A stretch of 64,000 bases of DNA from Lysobacter sp036697405 (GCF_036697405.1 NZ_JBAHWA010000018.1:1-64000); one strand, 5' to 3'. Numbered from the stretch's first letter, positions 51,630-62,057 are shown. Made by a program: numbers and translations. The notes: generated by a model not told the origin, from the sequence alone.

Positions 51630-53426
51630 ATGATCGTTCGCCTATTGGGTCCGTCCTTGTTGCTCGCCGTGCTGTCGCTGGCGGGCGTAGCGCCGGCCGG
51701 CGCCGCCGAAGCCAGCGCCGCCGCCGCCGCGCCCAACGAGGCCACGCGCCGCCTGCGCGAGCTGTACGACGCCGAGTGGCGCTGGCGCCAGCAGGAATTC
51801 GTGCGCGTGCGCGAACCCGACGGCCGCTGGGAAGACGGCGACCGCATGCCCAGCGTCACCCCGCAGGCCTGGCAGCGTCGCATCGCTTACTGGGAAAAGG
51901 CCCTGGCCGAGCTCGACGCGCTGCCGCAGGCGCAGTTGTCGGACGAGGAGCGCATCAACGCCGCGGTGTTTCGCACCTCGGTGGCGATCGAACTCAACAA
52001 CGCGCGCTACCGCACCTTCGAGGCGCCGTTCAACAGCGACACCTTCTTCTGGGGCGGGCTCAATCCGCGTCGTCCTTATCAGAAGGCCGAGGAATACCGC
52101 CGCCTGCTCGGCCGTCTGCACGACCTGCCGCGCTACTTCGACGAGAACATCGCCAACATGCGCGCCGGCCTGGCGCGCGGCTACAGCGTGCCGCGCGTCG
52201 CGGTCGAAGGCCGCGACCGCACCATCGAGCCCTATGCCAAGACCGGCGCCGACAATCCGTTCTCGGCCACCTTCGCCGCGATTCCCGCGCACCTGGGCGA
52301 GGAGACGCGGCGCGCTTTGCAGGCCGAGGGCGAGCGCGCGATCCGCGACGAGGTCGCGCCGGCCTACGCCAAGCTGTTGCGCTTCATGCGCGAGGAATAC
52401 CTGCCGCGCACGCGCACCAGCACCGCCGCGAGCGAGCTGCCCGACGGCAAGGCCTTCTACCGCAGCCAGATTCTCGAATACACCACCACCGAGCTGACCC
52501 CGGCGCAGATCCACGAGATCGGCAAGCAGGAGGTCGCGCGCATCTCGGCCGAGATGCGCGAGGTGATGCGCAAGGCCGGCTTCAAGGGCAGCTTCGAGGA
52601 GTTCCTGGCGTTCCTGCGCAGCGATCCGCAGTTCTACGCCAAGACTCCGCGCGAACTATTGTCGTACTCGGCCTACGTGACCAAGAAGGTCGACGGCCGC
52701 CTCGAAGACCTGTTCACCCAGCTGCCGCGCAAGCGCTTCGCGATCCTGCCGGTGCCGGACGACATCGCGCCGATCTACACCTCCGGGCGCGGCGGCCTGG
52801 ATTCGTGCCTGATGAACACCTACGACCTGCCGTCGCGGCCGCTGTACACCCTGGCCGCGCTGACCCTGCACGAATGCGTGCCCGGCCATAGCCACCAGGC
52901 GGCGATGGCGCTGGAAGCGCCGGACCGCCCGGACTTCCGCCGCCAGACCTATTTCTCCGGCTACGGCGAGGGCTGGGGCCTGTACACCGAATGGCTGGGC
53001 ATCGAGCTGGGCGTGTACGAAACGCCGTACGAGGACTTCGGCCGCCTGAGCTTCGAGATGTGGCGCGCGGCGCGCCTGGTCATCGACACCGGCCTGCACG
53101 AATACGGCTGGAGCCGCCAGCAGGCGATCGATTATCTATCCCAGCACACCGCGCTGGCGCCGCACGACATCCGCACCGAGGTCGATCGCTACATCAGCTG
53201 GCCCGGCCAGGCCCTGGCCTACTACCTGGGCTACCGCAGCATCCGACAGCTGCGCAGCGAAGCCGAGAGCCAGTTGGGCACGCGCTTCGAAGAAGCCAAA
53301 TTCCACGACGCGCTGTTGAACCTGGGCTCGGTGCCGCTGCCGGTGCTGGAGCGCGAGATGCGCCGCTTCGTCGCCGACCGCCAGGCCGCGACGGACGCCG
53401 CGTCGCCGGCCGCCGCGTCGCGCTGA
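51630..53426 (+). CDS. DUF885 family zinc metallopeptidase, exported
   Basis: A 598-residue exported protein with signal peptide (LLLAVLSLAGVAPAGAAEA). The motif HECVPGH (414-420) with GYGEGWGLYTEW about 35 residues later forms a metal site of the HExxxGH type typical of DUF885 proteins. Related enzymes act as carboxypeptidase-like peptidases. It is preceded immediately by the cassette repeat copy, so its native promoter may have been displaced or replaced. Substrate unknown. Confidence 0.85.
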   Translation: MIVRLLGPSLLLAVLSLAGVAPAGAAEASAAAAAPNEATRRLRELYDAEWRWRQQEFVRVREPDGRWEDGDRMPSVTPQAWQRRIAYWEKALAELDALPQAQLSDEERINAAVFRTSVAIELNNARYRTFEAPFNSDTFFWGGLNPRRPYQKAEEYRRLLGRLHDLPRYFDENIANMRAGLARGYSVPRVAVEGRDRTIEPYAKTGADNPFSATFAAIPAHLGEETRRALQAEGERAIRDEVAPAYAKLLRFMREEYLPRTRTSTAASELPDGKAFYRSQILEYTTTELTPAQIHEIGKQEVARISAEMREVMRKAGFKGSFEEFLAFLRSDPQFYAKTPRELLSYSAYVTKKVDGRLEDLFTQLPRKRFAILPVPDDIAPIYTSGRGGLDSCLMNTYDLPSRPLYTLAALTLHECVPGHSHQAAMALEAPDRPDFRRQTYFSGYGEGWGLYTEWLGIELGVYETPYEDFGRLSFEMWRAARLVIDTGLHEYGWSRQQAIDYLSQHTALAPHDIRTEVDRYISWPGQALAYYLGYRSIRQLRSEAESQLGTRFEEAKFHDALLNLGSVPLPVLEREMRRFVADRQAATDAASPAAASR

Positions 53427-53520
53427 TCGGCGTGGGCGGGTCACCGTTCTTCGGCCAAGGCCGGAGGACGGCCGCGGGTATGCCATGCTGCGCGCCGACG
53501 CGAGACGGGGAACGCACGCC

Positions 53521-54030
53521 ATGAGTCAGCACCGATACTTCCGCCGCGCGCTGCGGTGGATCGCCGCGGCCGCGATCGCGTTGGCGATCGTGCCCGCACT
53601 GGCGGCACCGCCCGCCGCGCCGGCCTGGGTGGAGGAGGGCGCCAGCGACGCCGCCGCCGAGCGGGTTTACACCGGCCAGGTCGGCACGCGCGCGGTCACC
53701 TTGTACCTGGTCGACGAGCCCGCGCCCTGCGGCGGCGATCAGCGCACGGTGCGCGCGATCTATCGCTACGACGGTGTGTCGAAGTGGTTGCTGCTGCGCG
53801 CCACCCGCGACCGCCGTCACCTGAGCCTGGTCGAATCCGTGCCAGGCGCCGGCATCACCGGCGCGATGCTGCTGCATGCCGACGGCGACCGCCTCGAAGG
53901 CCGCTGGCTCAGTCCCGACGGCGAGCGCCTGTTGCCGGTGAGCCTGCGCGCGCGCCGCGCCCCGGCCGCCGAACTGACGCGCTACGGCGATGCCCTGGAG
54001 CAGGCGGAACACGATCACGACGATTGCTGA
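53521..54030 (+). CDS. Small exported protein
   Basis: A 169-residue protein with a signal peptide (AAAAIALAIVPALAAPPAAP, cleavage near 28). A beta-rich mature domain has one Cys (PAPCGGD) and ends HDHDDC, which could bind metal. The repeated 'GRWLSPDGERLLPVSL' pattern resembles small envelope beta-barrel/lipocalin-like proteins, but no family is assigned. The ATG at 53521 has GGGGAA upstream. Confidence 0.6.
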   Translation: MSQHRYFRRALRWIAAAAIALAIVPALAAPPAAPAWVEEGASDAAAERVYTGQVGTRAVTLYLVDEPAPCGGDQRTVRAIYRYDGVSKWLLLRATRDRRHLSLVESVPGAGITGAMLLHADGDRLEGRWLSPDGERLLPVSLRARRAPAAELTRYGDALEQAEHDHDDC

Positions 54031-54668
54031 TCCGGCGCGCGCCGTCGCCGCTCGCGATCGCGGCTCCCAAAGCTGCCGACGCGGGGTAGGAGCGGCGTAA
54101 GCTGCGACCCCGCCATCGCAGTACCGCACCCGCTCCATACGCATTCCGCGGGCGGCATGAGCCAGGCCGGGACGCGGCAAGGACCGAAGTCCGATCGAAC
54201 GCCGGCTGTCCGGGAACAGGACGGTTCGGAGATGTTCCGGTGGTGCGGACGACGCCCGCCGGGCTTTGTCGATAGCGGCGACGCCTCCCGCCGATGTCAG
54301 CGCCTTCCGGCATCGGGCCGTTCCATCCGGCGCAACAGCAGTGGCCGGTCCGCGGGGTCGTAGCCTCGGGCCGGCCCTGCACCTTCCAGGCGCGATGCGG
54401 TGCGGCCGGTGCATCTGCCAACCGGCCCGGCGTCGCGTCCCGGCCCTCCTCTCCTCTGCGAGCGCTTCTGCCGTAGCATGCCTGCCTGCGGGCGAGCATC
54501 GGCGCCGCGGCGACGGATCGCCCGATCCCGGTACGCCGCGCGCGGTCTATGATCGTCTTGCGCATTACTTGTGGCTAAGGTGCAGAAAAAACTGCAACCC
54601 AACTGCACGCTATTGCATCGATCCTGTGGATACCACCCCGGCGCCGCACGCCGACCACCGAGAAGCCC
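54031..54668. other. 638-bp gene-free stretch
   Basis: No convincing coding frame on either strand. It holds a degenerate TCGCGGCTTACGCCGC-family copy (54086-54109) and an imperfect set of GTGCAG/CTGCA/CTGCAC arms around 54580-54608 that could fold in the leader of the next gene. A TATGAT at 54548 lacks a -35. It may contain a small RNA or the promoter of the hydrolase gene. Confidence 0.5.
54086..54109. repeat. GGAGCGGCGTAAGC repeat copy
   Basis: Inverted, diverged copy of the TCGCGGCTTACGCCGCTCC family seen at 27404-27504 and 35230-35433. Confidence 0.6.
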
Positions 54669-56045
54669 ATGCCGTACAGCCGAATTCCGCGCTCCCTGCT
54701 GCCGCTGCTGCTGCTGATCAGCCCGGCCGCGTTCGCCTCCAACGCCACCGACACCACCAGCTGCCATGCCGGCGCCTACCGTCTGGACGACGGCAGCATC
54801 GTCGACGTGGCCAACGCCGACAAAGGCGCCCTGCGCTGGCGCCTGATCGACGGCCGCACCGGCCGCATCAGCGAGCGCGACGGCCAGTGGACCGGCACTC
54901 TGGGCTGGACCGACCGCCCCGATAATGTGCGCGTGAGCTTCGGCGGCTGCGGCCAGGGCAAGATCGCCTTCGACGGCAAGAACGGCCGCAAGCTGCAGTT
55001 CGACATCACCGAGACCCGCTTCGAAGGCAACGACGTCAACCTGCGTGGGCGCCTGGTGCTGCCGCGCGGCACCGGCCCGGTGCCGATCATCGTCACCGTG
55101 CACGGCTCGGAGGACTACTCCGGCGTCAACCGCTACCACGTGCAGAACCTGTTCCCGGCCAACGGCGTGGGCGTGTTCGTCTACGACAAGCGCGGCACCG
55201 GCGAATCCGGCGGCAAGTACACCCAGGACTTCTACCTGCTGTCCGACGACGCCAAGGCCGCGCTGCGCGAGGCCAAGCGCCTGGCCGGCAAGCGCGCCGG
55301 CCGCATCGGCTTTTCGGGCGGCAGCCAGGCCGGCTGGATCGCGCCGCTGGCCGCCAGCAAGACCCCGGAAGCGGCCTTCGTCGCGGTCGGCTACGGCATG
55401 GCGATCAGCCCCCTGGGCGAGGACGCCGGCCAGGTCGCGCTGGATCTGCGCAACGCCGGCTACGGCGACGACGTGGTGGCCAAGGCGCGCGAAGTCACCG
55501 ACGCCACCGGCACCATCGTCGCCTCGCACGGCAAGGACGGCTGGGACGCGCTGACCGTGGCGCGCAACAAGTACGGGCAGGAGAAGTGGTGGGGCGCGAT
55601 GAAGGGCGAGTACACCGGCCTGGTCGTCTCGCACACGCCGCAGCAGCTCAAGGCGATGGAGCCCGAGCTGGACAAGGGCACCAGCTGGGATTACGACCCG
55701 ATGCCGGTGCTGCGCGAACTCAAGGTACCGCAGCTGTGGATGCTGGCCGGCGCCGACCGCGAAGCGCCGCCGGAGGAAACCCGCCAGCGCCTGCAGTCGG
55801 TGGCCGCCGAAGGCCGCCCGTTGACCCTGGTGGTGTTCCCCGAAACCGACCACGGCATCCTCAAGTTCGAAACCGACGCCAAAGGCGAACGCACCGAGAC
55901 CCGAATCGCCGACGGCTACTTCCGCATGCAGCTGGACTGGATCAAGACCGGCAAGCTCGGTCGCGGCCCGTACGGCGATGCGCAGGTGTTGACGGGTGGG
56001 GCGCCTGCGGCCGCGCCCGCCGCCGCGCCGGCGAAGGCGAAGTAA
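54669..56045 (+). CDS. Exported alpha/beta-hydrolase, dienelactone-hydrolase-like
   Basis: A 458-residue exported enzyme with signal peptide (LLPLLLLISPAAFASNA). Residues 25-115 form a Cys-containing beta domain, then the hydrolase starts at VPIIVTVHGSEDYSG. The nucleophile elbow is GFSGGSQAGW (Ser), and FPETDHGIL supplies the His. MLAGADREAPPEE carries the Asp. Bacterial relatives act on esters or peptides in the envelope. The C-terminal Ala/Pro run AAAPAAAPAKAK is low complexity. Substrate unknown. Confidence 0.82.
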   Translation: MPYSRIPRSLLPLLLLISPAAFASNATDTTSCHAGAYRLDDGSIVDVANADKGALRWRLIDGRTGRISERDGQWTGTLGWTDRPDNVRVSFGGCGQGKIAFDGKNGRKLQFDITETRFEGNDVNLRGRLVLPRGTGPVPIIVTVHGSEDYSGVNRYHVQNLFPANGVGVFVYDKRGTGESGGKYTQDFYLLSDDAKAALREAKRLAGKRAGRIGFSGGSQAGWIAPLAASKTPEAAFVAVGYGMAISPLGEDAGQVALDLRNAGYGDDVVAKAREVTDATGTIVASHGKDGWDALTVARNKYGQEKWWGAMKGEYTGLVVSHTPQQLKAMEPELDKGTSWDYDPMPVLRELKVPQLWMLAGADREAPPEETRQRLQSVAAEGRPLTLVVFPETDHGILKFETDAKGERTETRIADGYFRMQLDWIKTGKLGRGPYGDAQVLTGGAPAAAPAAAPAKAK

Positions 56046-56132
56046 ACGTGGGGCGCCGATCCGCAGGATGCTGCGGATCGAGCGCGTGGCAACGGGGGCG
56101 CCCGCTAACTTAGGTGCGCCGTTACGCTGACC

Positions 56133-56218
56133 CGTAGGATGCGCTGCCAAGCGCATCTTCGCAGCCACATTTGACAGCGACGATGCGGTTCGCCTGTCGG
56201 CTCACCGCATCCTACGAT
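56133..56218. repeat. Composite GTAGGATG repeat
   Basis: A small hairpin GATGCGCT-GCCA-AGCGCATC (56138-56157) and an inverted copy of the GTAGGATG/CGAACCGCATC family (56182-56218). Their outer ends GTAGGATGCG and CGCATCCTAC are complementary across about 75 bp, so the whole element can fold into one large hairpin between two plus-strand genes. Confidence 0.7.
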
Positions 56219-56269
56219 CGTAGCCGCAAACATGTCGTTCGGCGGCCATCCGCGCTGCTACGATGGCTT

Positions 56270-56839
56270 ATGAGCTTCAAACGCACCGCGATTCTCCTGG
56301 TCACACTGGCTTGGGCTCAAGGCCAGGCCCACGCCCAATCTTGTGACGAGCGCCAGCTGCAACCGCTGCTGGAGCGCTTCGCTATCGCCACCAGCCTGCC
56401 GCTCGCCGACTGCGTTCGTGAAATCGAAGGCGCGGGCGGCGACGCGTTCTGGCAGGGCGAGTGCCGACGCATCGATGAATCGCCGAACGCGGGCATGCTG
56501 CGCGAACACGCGCGTCGCATGTCGATCAAGTTCGCGGAAGTACAAACCAACGAAGCCGGCGCGACCGCCGTGATCGTGAACCTGCACGGGCCCGACGTCC
56601 TGGCCTTCAACGAGGCCATGGAACGGCGCAAGCGATGCGACGCGCGCGATCCCGCTAGCCAGGATGCGGCCGCAACCTCGGACGCGGCCTGCGGCGCCTG
56701 GTCCTGGGCCGACATCCCGGTGATCGATCGCCATGGTGCGATCCTGTTGGCGTGCAAGCGCGGAGCGTGGGCTTTCGTCAGCCCGGATGCGGCGCCGAAC
56801 GAACGAAAGCCGTCTGCAGCCCCTCGTCGCAAGGACTGA
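56270..56839 (+). CDS. Exported protein of unknown function
   Basis: A 189-residue exported protein: signal peptide (AILLVTLAWAQGQAHAQ, cleavage near 23), then a helical domain with cysteines at QSCDERQLQ, LADCVRE, GECRRIDE, KRCDARD, DAACGAW and LACKRGAW. The even number suggests disulfides. No family is recognised. The ATG at 56270 is preferred because the longer frame reads through the repeat. It lies at the start of a run of small, lower-GC orphan genes. Confidence 0.6.
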   Translation: MSFKRTAILLVTLAWAQGQAHAQSCDERQLQPLLERFAIATSLPLADCVREIEGAGGDAFWQGECRRIDESPNAGMLREHARRMSIKFAEVQTNEAGATAVIVNLHGPDVLAFNEAMERRKRCDARDPASQDAAATSDAACGAWSWADIPVIDRHGAILLACKRGAWAFVSPDAAPNERKPSAAPRRKD

Positions 56840-56909
56840 ATCCTGCCTCGCAGCTCGAAGCCACTAGGCACTGATTCGGCCGCAGTTGACTCAATATCCA
56901 GGAGTTCAC

Positions 56910-57356
56910 ATGGCGAATCTGTTCAAGGCGAATGTCGGATTCTCGGCCGGATGGACTTCTGCGATGGCGGTGTCCCTGGTCACCTCCGTCGTACTGTTCC
57001 CCCATCATGTCGAGCAGCCCGAGCTCTACGGTCTTTCTTATCTGGCGATAGAAGGTGCGTTGAAAGGAGCCGGATTGCCGTTAGTCATACTTTGGTTGAT
57101 CAGCTTTCTGCGGCGTCCAGTATCCGCCCACACGGGATTCTTGATTTCGGCGGTTGTGGCACTGCCGCTGGTTTCGTGGAAGCTGTGGATTGTCTGGGAT
57201 CACTATGGCGCGTTTCCAGACTGGCTGCCTCAGAAGCAACTGCTCATTCTGCTGCCGACCGCCCTGGTCGCGGGCTACGTGTTCGGCATCGTCGCAAACA
57301 GGGTGACGCCCGGCGCTTCGATCGACGCCATGGAGCCGAAGCCGAATCATGACTGA
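56910..57356 (+). CDS. Small integral membrane protein
   Basis: A 148-residue protein with four predicted helices (about 13-32, 45-65, 72-92 and 108-130). It starts MANLFKANVGFSAG with GGAG 5 nt upstream. No family is recognised. Its stop lies inside the start region of the next gene (8-bp overlap), so the two are co-translated. GC is lower than surrounding housekeeping genes. Confidence 0.6.
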   Translation: MANLFKANVGFSAGWTSAMAVSLVTSVVLFPHHVEQPELYGLSYLAIEGALKGAGLPLVILWLISFLRRPVSAHTGFLISAVVALPLVSWKLWIVWDHYGAFPDWLPQKQLLILLPTALVAGYVFGIVANRVTPGASIDAMEPKPNHD

Positions 57357-57582
57357 AGCCATTCCACATCACCCCGACATGGACGCCGCGGAAATCTTGC
57401 GCCTATACGCCACGGGGCAGCGACTGCCCTGCCGCTATTGCAAGGTCGAGCTCAAGAGCATTCCTGAGCAGCTCGCTTCTGGAGAATGGCCGATCCACTT
57501 GACCTGTCCCAACAATCCAAATCACATATCCCTGCACGCCGATCCGGCGCGAGGTCGCGCGCCAGTTCGGCCGGACAAGTAG
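57349..57582 (+). CDS. Small zinc-ribbon-like protein
   Basis: A 77-residue protein. CRYCKVEL (28-31) and a single later CPNNPNHISLH could form a metal site with His. It overlaps the preceding membrane-protein gene by 8 bp. Function unknown. Confidence 0.55.
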   Translation: MTEAIPHHPDMDAAEILRLYATGQRLPCRYCKVELKSIPEQLASGEWPIHLTCPNNPNHISLHADPARGRAPVRPDK

Positions 57583-57686
57583 GACGCGGCGCCAACCGAA
57601 TCGTCGTGCAAGCGCCACGAGCCGCCGGAACCAGGGACTGAGCAGCATGAACAGACCAAGCGCTGCGGCCGACCGGACATGAACGA

Positions 57687-58100
57687 ATGAAACTGCGCAT
57701 CGTCAAATGCTGGCAGGACGACGACGGGATGGTGGAACTGGAGTTGCATGCCACGACGCCGGACCATTCGACCCGATTCTGTTTCTATACCTATCCCGAC
57801 CGACTGCTGCGCTTCGCGCATGAGCTGGTCGATTTCAGCGGCGCGCGAGCGGATCGGCCCTGCTTCGAAGAGGGATCGCAGGAAGAAGGCAGCTCCTACT
57901 GGATATCCTTACAGGCGCTGGCGTTCAACGACCGAGGACATTCGCTGCTGCGGCTATCGACCATGCGCAGAGGCGAGCTCTTGGAGCAGGCTGCTTGTAG
58001 CTACTCCGGTGAGGTCGAGGTGGCCGCTATCAATCGCCTAGGCGCGACGCTCGTCGCGTGGACCGAAGCCGGTACCGGCGATTTTCTCTTCGATCCCTAA
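57687..58100 (+). CDS. Small cytosolic protein, immunity-like
   Basis: A 137-residue acidic protein with alternating beta strands (MVELELHATTPDHSTRFCFYTY and LGATLVAWTEAGTGDFLF) and no signal or membrane helix. The size, acidity and single-domain beta-sandwich look recall immunity or chaperone proteins, but I have no family match. It lies in the orphan-gene run 56270-58955. Confidence 0.45.
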   Translation: MKLRIVKCWQDDDGMVELELHATTPDHSTRFCFYTYPDRLLRFAHELVDFSGARADRPCFEEGSQEEGSSYWISLQALAFNDRGHSLLRLSTMRRGELLEQAACSYSGEVEVAAINRLGATLVAWTEAGTGDFLFDP

Positions 58101-58121
58101 GGCGACCCAGGCGATCCCCGT

Positions 58122-58397
58122 CTAAAAATTAACCAACTCCATCTCATCCGGATCCAACGCCAGACTGTGGCTGTAGACATGGTCGGCCGACTGCGGAAAT
58201 TCGGCTTCGATCCAGGCCGCGCCCCACTCGTCGATCTCGTCAATCGGCTGGATCGTACCGACCAGCGACTGCAGGCGCGCGAACTCGTTGGCGGGAATCT
58301 GACGCTGCAGCCATTCCGCGATCTTAAGGACGCGCACCCGCGAGCCGACTTTTACCGGCCGCCCATGAATATCCACCGGCGGCGCGATTACGCTCAC
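58122..58397 (-). CDS. Small SH3-like protein
   Basis: A 91-residue protein starting at a GTG (58397) with AGGAA 8 nt upstream. VDIHGRPVKVGSRVRVLKI is a short beta-barrel opening like KOW/SH3 proteins, followed by VGTIQPIDEIDEWGAAWIEAEF. Such proteins are widespread in proteobacteria and of unknown function. It is convergent with the preceding plus-strand gene. Confidence 0.6.
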   Translation of the reverse strand: MSVIAPPVDIHGRPVKVGSRVRVLKIAEWLQRQIPANEFARLQSLVGTIQPIDEIDEWGAAWIEAEFPQSADHVYSHSLALDPDEMELVNF

Positions 58398-58451
58398 GGC
58401 CGAGATTCCTGACTCGATGCGTCAGTGGCGCCTATCGATCGCGGTACCGGT

Positions 58452-58955
58452 TCAAGGATTGTTGCCATCGGGCATCATCAACACCAACGATTCGCATGCC
58501 TTCGCATCGCAGCCCCACTTGCGCACGGTATCGCCGCGCGTCCAGGTCGCGGTGGATGCGCCGTTGATCTCGAACTCCCAATCCTGGCCGCCCGCGTGCA
58601 GGCTGCCCTTGATCGAGCAGGGCACCCAGTAATAGGCATCGTGGGTGCCGTCCGGGTACTCGCGGCTGGCGACGAAGAAGTTCGCGACCTGCTGCTTGCT
58701 CAGGTTCCAGGCCTTGCAGGTCGGTTCGAGATTGGCGTCCTTGCCGGACGCGGCGTCGAACACCGCGCGATCGACGCGAGTGACGACGATCGCGTTGTCG
58801 GGGCCCTGCGCGGTGGCGGGCTTGGACTCAGCGGCTGGGCCCGGATGGCTGCACGACGGGAGCAGGGGGAGTGCGATTGCCAGGCACATACAGATCCGCG
58901 CCTTCGCCCAGGGTCTTGTACGAGATGGCATCGTGTTTGTAGACGTCTTTGTCAT
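58452..58955 (-). CDS. Lipoprotein, candidate immunity protein of the amidase effector
   Basis: A 167-residue lipoprotein: basic leader, hydrophobic stretch and lipobox LPSC (Cys35), then a mature domain with three further cysteines (EPTCKAW, VPCSIKG, WGCDAKACES). The start at 58955 has AAGGAG 10 nt upstream but overlaps the amidase gene by 128 bp. A shorter start at 58889 keeps the signal but has a weaker site. Placement directly after an antibacterial amidase, on the same strand and exported, is what X-Tfi immunity lipoproteins look like. Confidence 0.65.
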   Translation of the reverse strand: MTKTSTNTMPSRTRPWAKARICMCLAIALPLLPSCSHPGPAAESKPATAQGPDNAIVVTRVDRAVFDAASGKDANLEPTCKAWNLSKQQVANFFVASREYPDGTHDAYYWVPCSIKGSLHAGGQDWEFEINGASTATWTRGDTVRKWGCDAKACESLVLMMPDGNNP

Positions 58956-59802
58956 TGAGCCCGTACTCCTTCTGCAGCATGCCCACCAGCTTGTTGATCG
59001 ACGCGGTCTGCTCGGGCGTCGGCGCGTCCCAGGTCTTGGTCTTGCTGTTGTAGCTGCCGACCACCTCGATGCCGACGCTGTCGGAATTCATCGGGAAACG
59101 CTCGGGGTAGGGCTTGGCTTTCTCGTGGTCGTGGATGGCCTTGGGGTTCCAGCCGGTCTTGTCGAAGAAGGCTTTCTCTTCCTTCGAGCAATTACCTTCC
59201 TCCACGCAGCGGCCGCGGATCTTGCCCACGTGCTGGGTCTGCTGGTTGAGGCTGGCGGTCTGGTAGATCGTGCCGTCCTTGTCGATCAGGAAATGCGTGC
59301 CGGTGCCGGTCTTGAACGAATTCAAGGCGCCTTGCGCGGTCGAGCCCTCGGTGCGGTGCATGACCACCGCGTTGACGTCCTTGAGCGCGCCCTTCTCCAG
59401 CGCCGGGATCGACTGCTTGGTGATGCCCGGATCGACCAGGTAACCGTCCTTGCCGACCTGCGGGGTGTGCGCGTAGGCGCTCAAGGTCTGCGCGGCGTCG
59501 GTCTTGGCCATCGCGGTGGGCACGCTGACCCAGGGTTGGGCGTCGGGCGGCGTGCCCGCGCCCTTCATCGCGAACACCGAGGGCACGGCGGCGTCGGGCT
59601 TGCCGACCACGATGCGGTCGAAGTCGCCCATCTGCGGATTGCGCTTGAGCTGGTCGTACAGCCCCGCGGCCACGTTGCGGGATTCGGCGTCGTTCCACTG
59701 CCCGGTGGCTTTCACGCCGTCGAACACTTTCTGATAACGGTCGTGATCGGGGTGGGACGCGTCGTACGGATAGACGGGAGTGGGCTGGACCGGGTCGGCC
59801 AT
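58828..59802 (-). CDS. N-acetylmuramoyl-L-alanine amidase, candidate T4SS effector
   Basis: A 324-residue protein. Residues 15-110 (SHPDHDRYQKVFDGVKATGQ, DFDRIVVGKPDAAVPSVFAM) resemble the XVIPCD secretion domain of Xanthomonadaceae type IV effectors, here at the N-terminus rather than the usual C-terminus. Residues about 135-308 form an Amidase_2 domain with likely zinc ligands His149 (VVMHRTEG) and His290 (VYKHDAIS) and SVGIEVVGSY. It would cleave peptidoglycan in a rival's periplasm. The start at 59802 has AAAGGA 7 nt upstream. The following lipoprotein is its probable immunity partner. Confidence 0.75.
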   Translation of the reverse strand: MADPVQPTPVYPYDASHPDHDRYQKVFDGVKATGQWNDAESRNVAAGLYDQLKRNPQMGDFDRIVVGKPDAAVPSVFAMKGAGTPPDAQPWVSVPTAMAKTDAAQTLSAYAHTPQVGKDGYLVDPGITKQSIPALEKGALKDVNAVVMHRTEGSTAQGALNSFKTGTGTHFLIDKDGTIYQTASLNQQTQHVGKIRGRCVEEGNCSKEEKAFFDKTGWNPKAIHDHEKAKPYPERFPMNSDSVGIEVVGSYNSKTKTWDAPTPEQTASINKLVGMLQKEYGLNDKDVYKHDAISYKTLGEGADLYVPGNRTPPAPVVQPSGPSR

Positions 59803-59946
59803 CGGAAATCCTTTCCTATACGGGGTGCGAGGCGAGCTCGTCGCGTGCACGCTGCCAGCTTTCGGCGGGCCTATCAAGTGAGCGCCGCTCGGGCTCCGGT
59901 TTTCACCTGCCTGAACGCGTGCCGGGTTCGCTGCTTCGACCAAAAA

Positions 59947-59970
59947 CAAAGGGCGCCGAGGCGCCCTTTG
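59947..59970 (-). terminator. Terminator of icd
   Basis: CAAAGGGCGCC/GGCGCCCTTTG nearly perfect hairpin (tight loop) immediately after icd on the minus strand, followed on that strand by TTTTTG. It isolates icd from the effector gene. Confidence 0.85.
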
Positions 59971-59997
59971 TCATACCGCGATGCAAACGTCGCCGCC

Positions 59998-61326
<1,329 letters not shown>

Positions 61327-61477
61327 TACGATCTCCAGTGGGGCCAGTCCCGTGCGCGGGCGCAGGGGCGAAGCAGGGTTCTGGCGGGTCGCGGTGGCGC
61401 TGCGATCCGGCCCGCCATTGTCGCGGTTCGGGCCGGGCGTGGCAAAGGCCGACAGGGCATTTAGGGCCGTACGCGCT

Positions 61478-61492
61478 GGAATGATGCATTCC
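61478..61492. promoter_or_regulatory. GGAATG-ATG-CATTCC palindrome
   Basis: A perfect 6-bp inverted repeat with 3-bp centre, 152 bp upstream of icd. It may be an operator for icd. The 238-bp gap 61327-61564 shows no gene. Confidence 0.35.
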
Positions 61493-61564
61493 GCGGCGCC
61501 GGCGGCCATGTTGCTCTCCGCGGCGCGACGTCGTTGCCGGTATCGGCTCGTGGGGCTGGGCGCT

Positions 61565-61918
61565 TCAGCTACCCGAAACCCAAGCCTCCGGCTGCAGCGG
61601 CGCCAGGCCGTGCGCCGCGCGCGCCTTATCGCATTGCGGGCTGGGTTCGCCGTATTCCCAGGACGCCTGCAGTTCGCGGCACGGCGAGGGGCGTTGTGCG
61701 TAGATGCCGCAGTGCGCGGCCGTGCCGATGTCGCCTTTCAGCGCGATGCAGTGTATGGCGCCGCCACCGTAGGTGCCGCGCATCGCGACGCGGTGTGCGT
61801 CCAGAGTCTCGGTCAGTTCGGCGGGCGTGCCGCCGGGCGCGAACGCGTCGGTTTCGCTCCAGTGCAGGGCGACGCGGTAGTGGGCGCAGCAGGCGCCGCA
61901 GCTGAGGCAGGGGTGCAT
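61565..61918 (-). CDS. YkgJ-family cysteine cluster protein
   Basis: A 117-residue metal-binding protein with MHPCLSCGACCAHY (Cys4, 7, 10, 11), the zinc/iron-cluster signature of the YkgJ/Fe-S oxidoreductase family, and later AAHCGIYAQRPSPCRE. The start at 61918 was chosen because the longer frame is an uninformative Arg/Phe-rich extension. The role is unproven; it probably holds zinc or iron for an unknown purpose. Confidence 0.82.
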   Translation of the reverse strand: MHPCLSCGACCAHYRVALHWSETDAFAPGGTPAELTETLDAHRVAMRGTYGGGAIHCIALKGDIGTAAHCGIYAQRPSPCRELQASWEYGEPSPQCDKARAAHGLAPLQPEAWVSGS

Positions 61919-62057
61919 GGCGAAGGCGCGGAGTGTGGCGGAATGGAAGAGGGCAAAACGGAATAGGGCGTAGCGGGTTGAGGTGTGGCGGAATAGAAGC
62001 GAAGCGGAATGCGGAATAGGGCGGAGATGTGCGGGCGCCGTCGTTCTGCTTTGGCTC

